In this document: positions 1-11,000 of the stretch, piece by piece
Layout of the letters: each line of letters begins with the position of its first letter
Numbering within the stretch: the stretch's first letter is position 1
DNA from: Drosophila pseudoobscura
Lineage: Eukaryota; Arthropoda; Insecta; Diptera; Drosophilidae
Assembly (NCBI RefSeq): GCF_009870125.1
Contig: NC_046680.1
Span: 22,649,501 to 22,713,500 of the forward strand
Length of the DNA stretch: 64,000 nt
Direction: 5' to 3'
The notes under the pieces: model-generated
Told to the model about the DNA's origin: nothing
Database searches by the model: none
The model's input: the letters and a program-made list of their open reading frames with translations, nothing else
Translations under genes and position numbers: made by a program

Positions 1-190
1 GGATTGTCTTTTGTCTCGAATTTAATTTGCTGAATAATTTGAATGAATAATTTTTGATAATTTGGAAACGCCCACACACCCATCTAGTCCTAGTCAATTA
101 TCTAAGCGTAAAATCTCATTTAAACATATTTAATCCAGCCCCAGAGGACCCCAACCCAACTGATAGTTAGCCGACAGTTGATGCTGCCTT

Positions 191-902
191 TTATCTCATG
201 CGGCGCATTTTTCGCTCCATCTTCTTCTGCTTCTTTTCGTCCAACTCTGGCTCCTCTTGGGCATTTCGCTGGGCAAGCCAGGGCTTTATGAAGGAGCCCC
301 AGAGCATCCAGCCGGCTCGCATGGGCGCCAGAAGCAGCACCAGCCAGAAGTAGTTCGAGATGAGGGCCATCAGTAATGTTCCAGAAGTAAGGATAATCAG
401 GTCCTTGACATTTCTGCAAGCAAAGCAGACAGGATTACCTAATATCAAACGGATTCAGACGCAAGCACTACTCACTCCGCTATGCCGCCTTCCATGTTCA
501 GATCGTTGCCCGAGTCTAGTAGAGCCCCGGTCTCCGAGAACTTTGCTTGGGACATAAACGCCATGAACTGGTAGGCACCGCCAAGTATCGCCAATGAAAG
601 GATGTACATGATCTGTGGAGAATGGAAATTACATTAATTTAAGAGGTAGCCGCAGTTTGTCACTGATCTGACTTACGATTGTGACTTTGCTGAATTCGAA
701 GACTAGAAAGCTCAATAGGAGAGCAGGTGCAGCACAGCCAATGGCCATGTTCCTATAAAATGCTAATGTGGTCTTGTTTTCTTCGACGATTTGCTTGGCA
801 CCTTTCGTGCCCTGTTTGCCCTTCTGCGTTGGCTGTAAGAGAACAAAATGTTTATTGGCGATTCCCTTGCATTCTGAGCCAGTATAATTTACTTACAGCC
901 AT
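191..902 (-). CDS. TMEM208: TMEM208 homologue, ER membrane protein (4 exons)
   Basis: Exons on the minus strand are 897-902, 677-832, 476-612 and 191-413. Together they give 173 residues, the usual length of this family. The protein starts MAPTQKGKQGTKGAKQ, has two hydrophobic hairpins (around FLVFEFSKVTIIMYILSLAI and LIILTSGTLL through LVLLLAPMRAGWMLW) and ends in a basic tail, KQKKMERKMRRMR. TMEM208 proteins are small ER membrane proteins linked to the SND targeting route for tail-anchored and other membrane proteins; in flies a role in planar polarity receptor maturation has been reported. The start is fixed by a two-codon first exon: ATG GCT is followed directly by a GTAAGT donor. Splice sites are canonical and phase closes at all three junctions. 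The assignment rests on overall similarity and length, and I regard it as secure. Confidence 0.93.
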
Positions 903-1690
903 TACTGCTATTTTAATTATGTGTTAATAATTTCGAAACTAATCTCGGACCACTGTTTTACGTGGCCTTACCGATAAAATTTAATATTATATAATTATAA
1001 TTATATGCTTCAGATGAGATATCCTTCAGATGCAAACAAAACAAAAACAAATCCGCAAATGGGGATGTGGCACAAGCATGTGGAGCAGGATTTATTGATA
1101 AAATATACCGTCCGAACTCAGAAATATAAAAAATATACCGTCTACTTAAAAAAAAATACCGATGAAAAAATACGTTGCCCACCTAATCCCCCTTTATTTA
1201 AACAACATAACAACTCGAGTTAAAACGCTGAAAATATTACTAATACTAATTAGTCTTGTAGGTCCATCCAATTATTCCTTTTCAGTTACAAAGCACCCGG
1301 CGATATCTTTTACCTGATCTATGCTAAAATTCGTATAGTTTCATGATTTTCGTGAAAGGTATTTTAATACCCACTGGTCGACAATGGGCTAATGGTTCCA
1401 TGATCGAAAACCATATTCCTCGATTTTGCTATTCGGCTGAATATTACTCGCTAGATAGGACCCTCAGTCCTAAACAAATAATTTTATCCCATTTTTTATT
1501 TAATTTTCTACAAGATTGGCTAATTTTAAATGCTTCAAATGCCGATCTGAACCCGATTCAAAGAGAGCGAAAAAGATAGCCTAAACCGATTTGCAGCGGC
1601 AAGAGTGTTGTAAAAGGGAATTTCTCTATAACTTTTTCTTAGACTGCTTTTTTGTACCTTGACCGTTCGTATCGCCTGCACATTATTAAC
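903..1690. other. Intergenic region between divergent TMEM208 and Pex11
   Basis: This AT-rich stretch separates two divergently transcribed housekeeping-type genes, so it must hold both promoters. I see no classical TATA, DRE or intact Motif 1. It carries a small cluster of the motif ATATACCG(T/A): AAATATACCG at 1101-1110 and again at 1131-1140, and AAATACCGA near 1154-1162. No open frame here looks real. Confidence 0.5.
1101..1162. repeat. Short cluster of ATACCG motifs
   Basis: The decamer AAATATACCG occurs at 1101 and 1131, exactly 30 bases apart and each followed by TC, and a degenerate third copy follows at about 1154. It sits between two divergent promoters, so it may be a factor-binding cluster. 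That reading is inference. Confidence 0.4.
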
Positions 1691-2537
1691 ATGAATATGG
1701 ACAAGTGGGTGCAGTTGAATAACCAGGTTGCTGGCCGGGATAAACTAGCGAGGTAAGTGGGTTGACTCGAAGGGAGCATAAAACACTAATCTTTATTTTC
1801 ACAACCAAAACAGACTAATTCAATATGCGTCGCGAGCAATGTGGGATTCCCTCGAGGTGTGCAACTCTAGTCCAGCGCTGGTGGACAACTTCAAGACAGT
1901 TGAGTACATCCTGAGCACATTCCGAAAGCGTGAGTTTCATTCAATACGATTACATTGCACAGTTAATACATGCTAATCCATAGTGCTTCGTTTTGGCAAA
2001 TGTTTGGATGTGTTCTATGGAACTCTGCGCACAATACACTATCCGGACCTCACTATTCGGGCCACTCTGACCCTGGGTAAGCTGTCGCAGTCCCTGTTCC
2101 TGTTCGCTGACCATTTCCTGTGGTTGGCGCGGACAGGCCTGACGAAAGTGGACGTAAAGCGTTGGTCCAACATTGCCAATAAATACTGGCTATTCTCGAT
2201 TATCATGAATCTGTGCCGTGACTTTTATGAGATAGTGCGGGTGCTGGACCTTCACAAGTCCGGCTGCAGGAGTGGCATATCGCGATGTAAATTGCCAACA
2301 AGTATCAATAGCCCACAGGACTTCAAACGCCTGGCCCTGCAGTCGTATGTCATTATTCAGGGACACAAGGACATTGCAGTGGACACAGTAAAGAATATTT
2401 GCGACTTCTTCATCCCCCTGACGGCCCTGGGATACACTAATCTGACCCCACGGACGATTGGCTTCCTGGGAGCGATTTCCTCGTTGGCCGGCCTATGGGC
2501 CCTGCTGGAACCGAAGGCCAAGCTAATGCCCGCATAA
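1691..2537 (+). CDS. Pex11: Peroxin 11, peroxisome elongation and division (3 exons)
   Basis: Exons are 1691-1752, 1814-1929 and 1984-2537, giving 243 residues starting MNMDKWVQLNNQVAGRDKLA. Pex11 proteins sit in the peroxisomal membrane, tubulate it before fission and so control peroxisome number. The N-terminal stretch through RLIQYASRAMWDSL and the following FRKLLRFGKCLDVFYGTLRT segment match the family's conserved amphipathic helix region. The C-terminal segment around FIPLTALGYTNLTPRTIGFL followed by ISSLAGLWALLEP matches the membrane-associated end of PEX11-beta-type proteins. The start is the first ATG of the exon and phase closes at both introns. A second in-frame ATG lies two codons on. 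The gene is divergent from TMEM208 and followed at once by the palmitoyltransferase gene. Confidence 0.93.
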
Positions 2538-2763
2538 TACTGCATGACCTAATATTTTAATCTCTGTGTATTTTTACTTGTGCCTAAACTCATTCCTCCA
2601 TTATCTGTAGAGAAACGTTAACGGTTGTATTTGTATTTGTGAATTGGATTAAGTTTGAAAGATATGATATGAGAAATGAACGATTTTATGAACCACCTAA
2701 ATGGACTTCTCGTTTTCTGTTCGCGTTCCAGGGTGAATGGCGGTTACGGCCAGCTGATTGCCT

Positions 2764-2774
2764 CGGCCACACTG
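2764..2774 (+). promoter_or_regulatory. Near-match to core promoter Motif 1 (M1BP site)
   Basis: CGGCCACACTG differs by one base from the Drosophila Motif 1 consensus YGGTCACACTR. It lies 150 bases upstream of the palmitoyltransferase start codon and overlaps a possible 5'UTR splice donor (TGTGAGT). The position fits a housekeeping promoter, but one mismatch makes this tentative. Confidence 0.35.
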
Positions 2775-2922
2775 TGAGTGGCACTTTTCTTAGTTGTATT
2801 TTTATTTGGTTTTTCATTATCTATTCGTCCGAAGTTTTGTTGTTAATAGCCTATGGTCTGCCGTCGCGCCATGTTATCTGGGAATTGATGAATCCGATGT
2901 GTCATTTGCGTATCAAAAAACC

Positions 2923-3956
2923 ATGAACAACTACTCTTATTCAGCCCTGGCCAGTGTGGACCACCACAATCGGTGCTGCGGTAACCGCGCCTGGTGCGTG
3001 AAGGACATCTGCGGCATTGTCTGTGTCATCATGACTTGGCTGCTCATCCTCTTTGCCGAGTTTGTGGTCATGCGCCTTATTCTGATGCCCAGCGACTACA
3101 CAGTCTTCAGTACTATTAACATGATTATATTCCAAGCGCTGGCGTTCCTAGCATTTGCCTCTCACATACGCACCATGCTCTCGGATCCGGTAAGTAGGAA
3201 TCAATTAAATCCGTATGCACTTAACCATGTCGCCATTTTGCAGGGCGCTGTGCCTAGGGGAAATGCCACCAAAGAAATGATCGAGCAGATGGGCTACCGG
3301 GAGGGTCAGATGTTTTACAAGTGCCCCAAGTGCTGTAGCATCAAACCGGAGCGTGCCCACCACTGCTCCGTCTGCCAACGATGTATTCGGAAAATGGATC
3401 ACCATTGTCCTTGGGTCAACAATTGCGTGGGCGAGAACAATCAAAAGTACTTTGTACTCTTCACCGTAAGCTAATGCGGAACATTTTTCCATGCTCCTTC
3501 ACTCACTCGCGCTCTCTCTGCAGTTCTACATTGCCTCGATATCGCTGCATACGCTCTTTCTAGTGCTCACGCAGTTCGCGGAGTGCGTAAAGAACGATTG
3601 GCGCACATGCTCGCCGTACTCTCCGCCATCCACAATATTCCTGCTGCTCTTTCTCACGTTCGAGGGCCTGATGTTTGGCATATTCACCATCATAATGCTG
3701 GCCACTCAGCTGACGGCCATATTCAACGATCAGACGGTGAGTAAATGCCAATTGTTTGGAGAATGAATTTGATTTGATTCGTTTCTTTCGTTTGCAGGGA
3801 ATCGAGCAACTGAAGAAGGAGGAGGCCCGATGGGCAAAGAAGTCGCGTCTCAAGAGCATTCAATCGGTTTTTGGGCGATTCTCGCTTGCGTGGTTTTCGC
3901 CCTTTACGGAGCCCTCGTGTCGCACCAAATTCCATACCCATTTTTATTCGGTCTGA
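2923..3956 (+). CDS. CG8314: DHHC palmitoyltransferase, ZDHHC3/7-like (4 exons)
   Basis: Exons are 2923-3189, 3244-3465, 3524-3736 and 3798-3956, giving 286 residues starting [24 protein letters not shown] enzymes transfer palmitate from acyl-CoA to cysteines of membrane proteins. The cysteine-rich domain is complete: [19 protein letters not shown] followed by a [20 protein letters not shown] core with the catalytic Asp-His-His-Cys. Two hydrophobic helices precede it ([37 protein letters not shown]) and two follow ([38 protein letters not shown]), the normal four-TM topology. The layout and motif spacing resemble the Golgi enzymes ZDHHC3/ZDHHC7. The symbol is my recollection of the fly gene next to Pex11 and is less certain than the family. 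All four exons are in phase. Confidence 0.92.
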
Positions 3957-4281
3957 GGCGGGATTCCGGATCCCCTCCGGACAATACCGACGTTGGGGTA
4001 GCTTTATCGAACAACTAAACGTACAAGGGGGCAACAAGTAGCCGCCACTTGTTGAAATGCTCCGTGCAGTTTTTGTATTTTTCTTATGTTCTTTTCATCG
4101 ATTGATCGATCGATCGATTTGTGTCTTACCTTAAGCAAAATGATTGCCTTAGCGCCTGGTCGAGTGCTGCATGTATTGTACTTACTATACACCTGAGCAA
4201 AAAAACCAAAAACAGAGATCAGTACTCTAAGCAATGTATTTATTTTATACCTAATGGGAGACGAGACAGTGTGCGACCAGA

Positions 4282-4287
4282 AATAAA
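4282..4287 (+). terminator. Poly(A) signal for the palmitoyltransferase gene
   Basis: AATAAA sits 326 bases after the stop codon, in a 3'UTR that also holds a tandem GATC run (4100-4116). It lies about 140 bases before the inferred start site of Strn-Mlck, so the two same-strand genes nearly abut. Confidence 0.7.
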
Positions 4288-4330
4288 AGTTTGTAAAAAC
4301 ATGCGCAAATCTTTTCTCATCCTCAGGAAT

Positions 4331-4424
4331 TCTCTGAGAGATCTCTCAATCTCTCTCTCGCTGCGCGGTGTAGTGTTCTGCTAGTGGCATGGACTGTTGG
4401 ATCTGTTGTCTGCTCTGTTCAGTC
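4331..4424 (+). promoter_or_regulatory. Candidate 5'-most Strn-Mlck promoter: GAGA elements and initiator
   Basis: A dense CTCT/GAGA tract (CTGAGAGATCTCTC then CTCTCTCTCGCT) at 4331-4363 is followed by the initiator-like TTCAGTCTG at 4418-4426. Downstream there is a long purine/AT-rich leader without reading frames of interest up to the ATG at 4988. GAGA-factor sites ahead of an initiator without a TATA box are typical of developmentally regulated fly promoters. The exact start site is inferred. Confidence 0.5.
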
Positions 4425-4987
4425 TGAGAAAAACGATCGGAGATCCAGGAGGTGTCTGCTGGACGTGGTGCGCGCCCTCGACGTCGAACGCCGTGTTGTA
4501 TATATTATTTATATATAGAAAGAAAGGAAAGGAAAAGAACATTTCTGTGTTCACAAATGTGTCAATTTGTGTGAGTGTGTGTGTTTGTGTCTATGCAGTG
4601 TCTGGTCTAGTGGAATTTGGAAGAAGAAAGGCTATTTGCAATGCCAGAAAAGGCAAAAAATCTGAATATATCCCAATTATATATTAACCAGTATATTGTT
4701 TTAAAGAAAACTAATTAATTGCCAATCGAAAAAGCGGAAAATTTTCAATTATTACCAGTGTTTGTTCACGTTGGTGTGCGTCGAGAGTTCTAAATATAAA
4801 TAAATAGGAAAATCGGCTGTCGGCTAAAGCCGCATTTAAAAATATTTAAAAATTTTCGGTCTAGAGCACCCTAATCCTACAGAGAAAGTCGTCCTGAGAG
4901 TGTGTACCCGTACCCCCCGAGCCGATCCTCTGTCCGCGTGTTGCCCCGGTTTTTGTTGGCTAATTATATAGCGAGAGAGACCTGAAC

Positions 4988-5039
4988 ATGGAAACATCGC
5001 CAGCAGCAGCCGCCGCTGAAGAGGCTGCCGTCGTAGTAG
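4988..5039 (+). CDS. Strn-Mlck: Strn-Mlck first coding exon, long N-terminus
   Basis: This 52-base exon starts [16 protein letters not shown] and ends with one base of a codon at a GTAAGA donor. It joins in phase to 5903-6083. The exon pair ends with two bases of a codon, the same phase as the alternative first exon at 8024-8115, so both can splice to 8243. Confidence 0.75.
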
Positions 5040-8000
5040 GTAAGACCCAGACGAAACCGGGAAAGCGAACGATTTCTCCTTTCCCCCCCAACCACGATCT
5101 GTTCTGTTCTTCTGGCTGCCCTGCACATGCCCATTCCCGGCCCATTCCCGGACAGACAATGGGATCTTATGAGTATTTGTGTGTATTTTTATGGCATGCC
5201 ACGGGCTCCGACTTTGTCCGTAGCCGTGTCTGTCTGGCTAGTCTTTTAGTAGCGGGGCCCCAGTGCGCGAGTTACGTAATTGTGAAATGTGTATGAGAAA
5301 TTTTCATAATTGTACGTTGGAAAATGCGCTGCTGCTGCTGGTCATTCTGTCCTCAGCCAAGAACGAGATGTTCCTTAATATTTCAATAGTATTTAGGAAT
5401 CACATTTGATTATGGTTTCTCAGGCGGAACGGAAAGATTCGACATGGTCGAGAATAGTTCTTCTTGTTTTGCGTGTATGAATATTTGGAACTATTTATAG
5501 TGCATATTCGGAATACTCGATGTATTCCGAGGGTATAGCGGTCAATATACTTTTTTAGAATAATTACATTTAAATATCATAAAATCATCAGACTTTTAGA
5601 GCTTACAAATTATTTTTCGAAAGAGATAGTGGACCATTATCGACAGAATCCTTTTGGGAAAGCTGCACATTTTAGGGTATCTTATAGTCGAATATATAGA
5701 AGGCAATTGGCGGTGCGCGACTGCCTTGTTGCCGGCAAAAAAAAATATGTATGTTTAGTTCTTTCGGGGGAATCTTTGACATTTCTGCAAATATTTCGTA
5801 TAATTTATCTTTTGTGAAACTTCCTCCGACACCGCAACATAGAAGACGATTAGTCATGCATACTCGTATATTGCTTATGATATTCCTCATTCTCCTTGAC
5901 AGAACCTCCTGGCCAAGAACCAGTATCGGAAACGATCCAACGCAGACCACCACCCCGCATCACGTTCAGCGATAATTCCAGCTCTTTAATCCGCTGCATT
6001 CCCAACGAGCGGGCAACGTTCTTTGTGAAAATCGATTGCGATGAGGATGAGGAGTCCGAAATGCTGCCCTTCAAATTCGAATGGTAAGTCATATCCACGT
6101 ATAAGTCTTTCAGGTCAGTTCTGTTCTGCCTGTGTCTACCTGTGCACTTGCCGTTGGTGATTCACCCAGACCTTGCCCGTATCCCGTCCGGTCCTAGTGT
6201 TCGCCTGGTCTGCATAATGGCAGAATTTTGCGCATTAACATATGATTTCTCCTTCAAACGCTCTATTGAGCAGAGACTCAGAGAGACAGAGAGATAGAGA
6301 GTAGTTCCACCGGCGACTGCGCCACAAGCGCTAGAGCGTTGGCTCTCCTTCGATTGCTGCGTGCTGTGGAATTGCTCAACTTGCTCTATGGGTCTATGGC
6401 GTATGGCGCATGGCGCATGGTGTATGGTGTATGGTGTGCCTCAGGCCCATCGAAATGAGCGGACAGTTCCACTTTGACGATCGGCGCATTAACATATCCG
6501 TTGCCCAACTGGCAGATATTCGTGTTCGGCCATACGAAAGTTCTATATATACACAGAGAGATCAACGTGTATACGAACGTATAGTGCGTAAATCTGGGGG
6601 TGCCCGTGGCGCATACTTAATAAATAACATATATGTATAACGGAATCAATCAAGTTAGTGAGAATTCAAAAGCTTCAAAAGAAATACATTTCCCAGAAAC
6701 AATGGGGAAGCAGTAGCTGGTACCAGGTACCTGTCCCATATTTTGCATGTGGCGGGCCTGAAAACTGTAACGATCGTCTAAATATAGCTGCATTAACAAA
6801 TCGCATCGGCCTGCGACGCCGTCGCGTTGCCTCCCCCGTCATCCGTGATTTTTCGGGTTGCGCCAGTGAAATTGTCTCGGGTATTGAACGGAATTCGGTC
6901 TGGCGTGCGTCAAAACGTTTCAATTTTATGCCCTAAAAGTGTTGAAAATAGTTTTTCAAACGAAATTGAAAATTACATAATTGACTTGGCTGAGAAAACA
7001 AAGAGAGAGAGAAAGAGTCAGTCAGATGTATAGCAATATCCGCGAGAGCATAAATAAATAAATAAATGGCTGGGGTTGGGGCCCAAGCCGATAGAAACAC
7101 AACACACACAAAAGAAACAAGAAACAATTTGAATGAAAATTCTCGATCTCCGCGATTTTGTGCAAGAAAAACAAACGCGAAAAGAAAACACCTCAGAGAA
7201 AAGACAGCGAAACAACAAGTTATTAGCGCTCAACATGAAATACGCATCCCGAAATAAGTTTGGCAAAAAGCCGTCCCGACGCTTTTGCCGTTGTCTAGCT
7301 AACTTTTAAATTATTGCGGCCTGAGTCTTCGTCTTCTTGTGAAGTGTTAAATAAGAAAATACGAAAAAAATAAATAAAATTCAATTAATTCTCGCACTGC
7401 CGAAAGTTTGAGCATTTATTTATAAACATTCTTGTTTCGGTTCAAAGCTATTTTCAGTCATTTTTCTCTTCCATTGTTTTGTTTTATGAGGTTCTGTTTT
7501 ATTGGTCAATAATCCTGCCAAAATAAATAAATGACGTTTCGATAGATACGCGGGCACGTGTACTATATGTTCATTATACTCTTGGGGATAGTGAGAAGCA
7601 CGTAGAGAAGCGTGTATTTCCGATCCTTTAAAGAATATAGTCATGTGTTGTCGATAAGTAAGCTAGTCTTTTAGTTTGATAGTCAACAAATCTGATATAT
7701 TGCCCAGGATTGATCGTTCTCATACAACAAGTCTTTGTGAGAGTTTCTTGTTTCTAAAAGCAGACCAAACTTTATGTTTTGTAAATGATTTTACTACAAA
7801 TTTCAATTTAAAATCTGATCACTTAATCATATAGCTGTCATATTTACGATCTGGGACTGCAAGAGTGTTGAAGGCATCTAACCTTCTTTTATGTTTTAAA
7901 ATTAGACAAATCAATCAATCAAAAGAAAATAGCGAACGAGAACAAGAGAACGAGAACCGAATAGCTGGCGGGCGGTTATTATTTGAACAGAAATTATAAG

Positions 8001-11000
8001 CAGGCCCTAGCCAGTCGAACGCCATGGGCAACGGATGTTCCAAATGCTGTCAGTGCAACGAACATAAACAGATCAACGGCACGCTGTCCTCGGCCTCGTC
8101 CGTCTACAGGAAAAGGTGAATCCTACATTTTAGCCATACATAAATAGATTTTATTCTTTCTCCCGCTCCGTACTGCCCCTTTACGTCTACTCACACCGGA
8201 TCATGGCCACTTCTTGGTGTGGCATTAATCTTTCACTTTCAGGAGCCGTGGGGAGATACCCATTGAGAACTCCGATCGCTTTCGGATAACACAAACCAGC
8301 AATGCCGTCCAGCTGGCCGTGGAGCACGTGCAGCGGGAGGATGCCGGGCATTACACGCTGTTCGCACGAACGAAAAGCAACGATGTGGTGCGCAGGCACG
8401 TCGAACTCATTGTCGAGGACAGATCGACCGGAGACGATCCGCCTGTGTTCCTGCGGCGCCTGGTCGATCTCTCTGTCAAAGTGGGTACACGAACACGTCT
8501 CCTCACCGAAATACGCAGCTCAACAGATCTTAAGGTACACAAAAAAACCAAAACAAATCAAAAACGAAGAAAATGGCCTCTCCGATATACAACTATCGAT
8601 ACTTCATTGTCGACATTTTGCAACACAGTTTTGAGAATAGATAATTTGCAAATCACTTAAGTATTATGCAATTTCACAGCTTACATGGTACAGAAACGAC
8701 AGGAGAGTGTGTGAGAATGATCGCATTACAGAGATCAACGAGGGCACGTTTCATTACCTGGAAGTGAGCCCCGTGACATTGGATGATGGCGGTCAGTGGA
8801 TGCTGATGGCGGAAAATTTTGGCGGTCGAAACTCGTGTCTGGGCACTGTGAACGTGCTGGTTCCCAAGGCGTACAAGACGCCCGAGTTTGTGGAGGAGCT
8901 GCGGGCCGTTCTGACAGAACAGGGAACTGTTTCGCTGGAGTGCAAGGTGGTGGGGGTGCCCACGCCACACTTGCGCTGGTTCAAGGACTCCAAGGAGATC
9001 AAGGCTGGCGATATCTTTGCACTGACCGCCAATGCCGATGATCCCACATCTCTCGGGACGTACACCTGCGAGGCGAGGAACTGCATGGGCGTCACCTATT
9101 CTAGCTCCAAGGTTCATGTGGTGGGACGCGGCAGTCGGGAGGGCTCTCTAAAGCCAGCGGACAAGTGAGTCGAGACTCTTTAGTGCAGCAACTCTTCAGT
9201 GATGTAGATGCTGATTCTGATGCTTCTCTTTCTGCAGCGTTTCGAGCAATGCGCCGCCTCCGATATTCACAAACGAACTGCGGGACATGAGCATCCACAT
9301 CGGCGAGACAATCATTCTCGGCTGTCAAGGTGAGCAATACGCAAACGTCGTTCGTTTCGTGTCTGATCTCCTGTTGGCCCAGTGCCAAAGCATTTTTGTT
9401 TATCTTTCTCTCGAGCACTCGGACACTTGTGGTTCGCACTCGCATTCGTATTCGTATATCTGCGAATATAGTTCAATTCTCGCCGGCGCTTGTTTGTTTT
9501 TAGACCACGGCGATCGTGCTCTAGAAACTTGAACTCGATTAAATGGTTGGAATGCCTCAAATGTTGAGGCAGGTCAACAGCATCGCATCACAGTGAGTGC
9601 GCGACCAAAACAAAACTGATAATTGCTTTGCTGCCTGCCTACCGAGAGAAGGAAATAAAAAATGCGGAGGCAGTGAGCGACAAACAACAGACAATGTTCT
9701 CGCGCCTTTCGCTCTCACCATTGTATCATATCTTTGAGTATGCTAAAATTGTTTTCTTTTCAGTGGTGGTGCCGCCCTGGCCCAAGAGCGTCAGTTGGTA
9801 CAACACGGATGGACGTGTGGAGACCGCCGAGCGATATAAACTGATTGAAGATGGCCTGGGCGTCTACATGATCGAGATTAAGCCATCGGAGTCCTGCGAT
9901 GCCGGGGAATGGAAATGTGTGGTCACCAGCTTTGAGGGATGTGTGGGCATCTCCACCTGTGCAGTTAACATGGACAGTGAGTGAAGATTAACGAGAGATT
10001 CTTTACGAAATTAATTTTGACAAATTCCTTTACAGTTCCCAGAAACTATCGCAAGCCTCGGTTCATGGAGAGCCTTCGTGCCGTTCTAACTGAAGAGGGT
10101 CTTGTCTCCTTTGAGTGTAAAGTGGTGGGCTTCCCAACGCCAGTGCTCAAATGGTTCAAGGATGGCCATGAATTGAAGCCTGGTGATGTTTACCAGCTGA
10201 CAGGAACCAATTCCCTGGGGACCTACTGCTGCATTGCCCGTAACTGCATGGGAGAGACAAGCAGTACGGCCGTGCTCACTGTGGAGGACATACAAAATCA
10301 GCTTACCGATGAGGAGCGCATGGTATTCACGCAACAGAACCAGGCACCCAAGTTTCTGACGGGCCTAAAGAGCACCGATGCCAAAATCAACGAACCCTTC
10401 CAGTTCAAGGTGGTGGTGAAGGCCACCCCGGATCCCATACTGTCCTGGTTTCGGGATGAGCTGCCCATCGATCCGAACGACAGATATAATCACTATCGTG
10501 GCGAGAACGATGACTGCTGGCTGCTGGACATAAAGGCCGTCGAGTTTGTGGATCAGGCCGAATGGAAGTGTGTTGCCGTCAATGATTTTGGCACCAGCAT
10601 AACGTCTTGCTTCCTTAAGCTTCAGATACCCCGGCACTATAAGAAGCCTCGCTTCCTCGAGTGTCTGAGAGCGGTGCTCACCGAGGAGGGAGCCGTAAAT
10701 CTCGAGTGCAAAGTCATTGGCGTGCCCCAGCCGGTGCTCAAGTGGTATAAGGATGGTGTGGAACTGAAACCCGGCGATATTCATCGAATCATCTCTGGCC
10801 AGGATGGCACTTGCTGCCTGGGCACGTACACCTGCGAGGCCAGGAATTGCATGGGTGTCGTCGCCAGCTCTGCATCGCTGCTGGGCTTTGAGGACGCCCA
10901 AAGAAGTCAGAGCCAGGGCCAGAAGAGTGAGCCGCAGCACGAAAACGAGCTGCAGAGGAACTACTCGCTCTCCACAATTCAAGAGGAGCGCACATCCCAG

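Noticed and set aside
8302-8660. Other-frame and read-through frames around the second Ig exon
   Set aside because: They extend past a canonical donor at 8535 into intron or shift frame. The in-phase exon 8243-8534 accounts for the coding signal.
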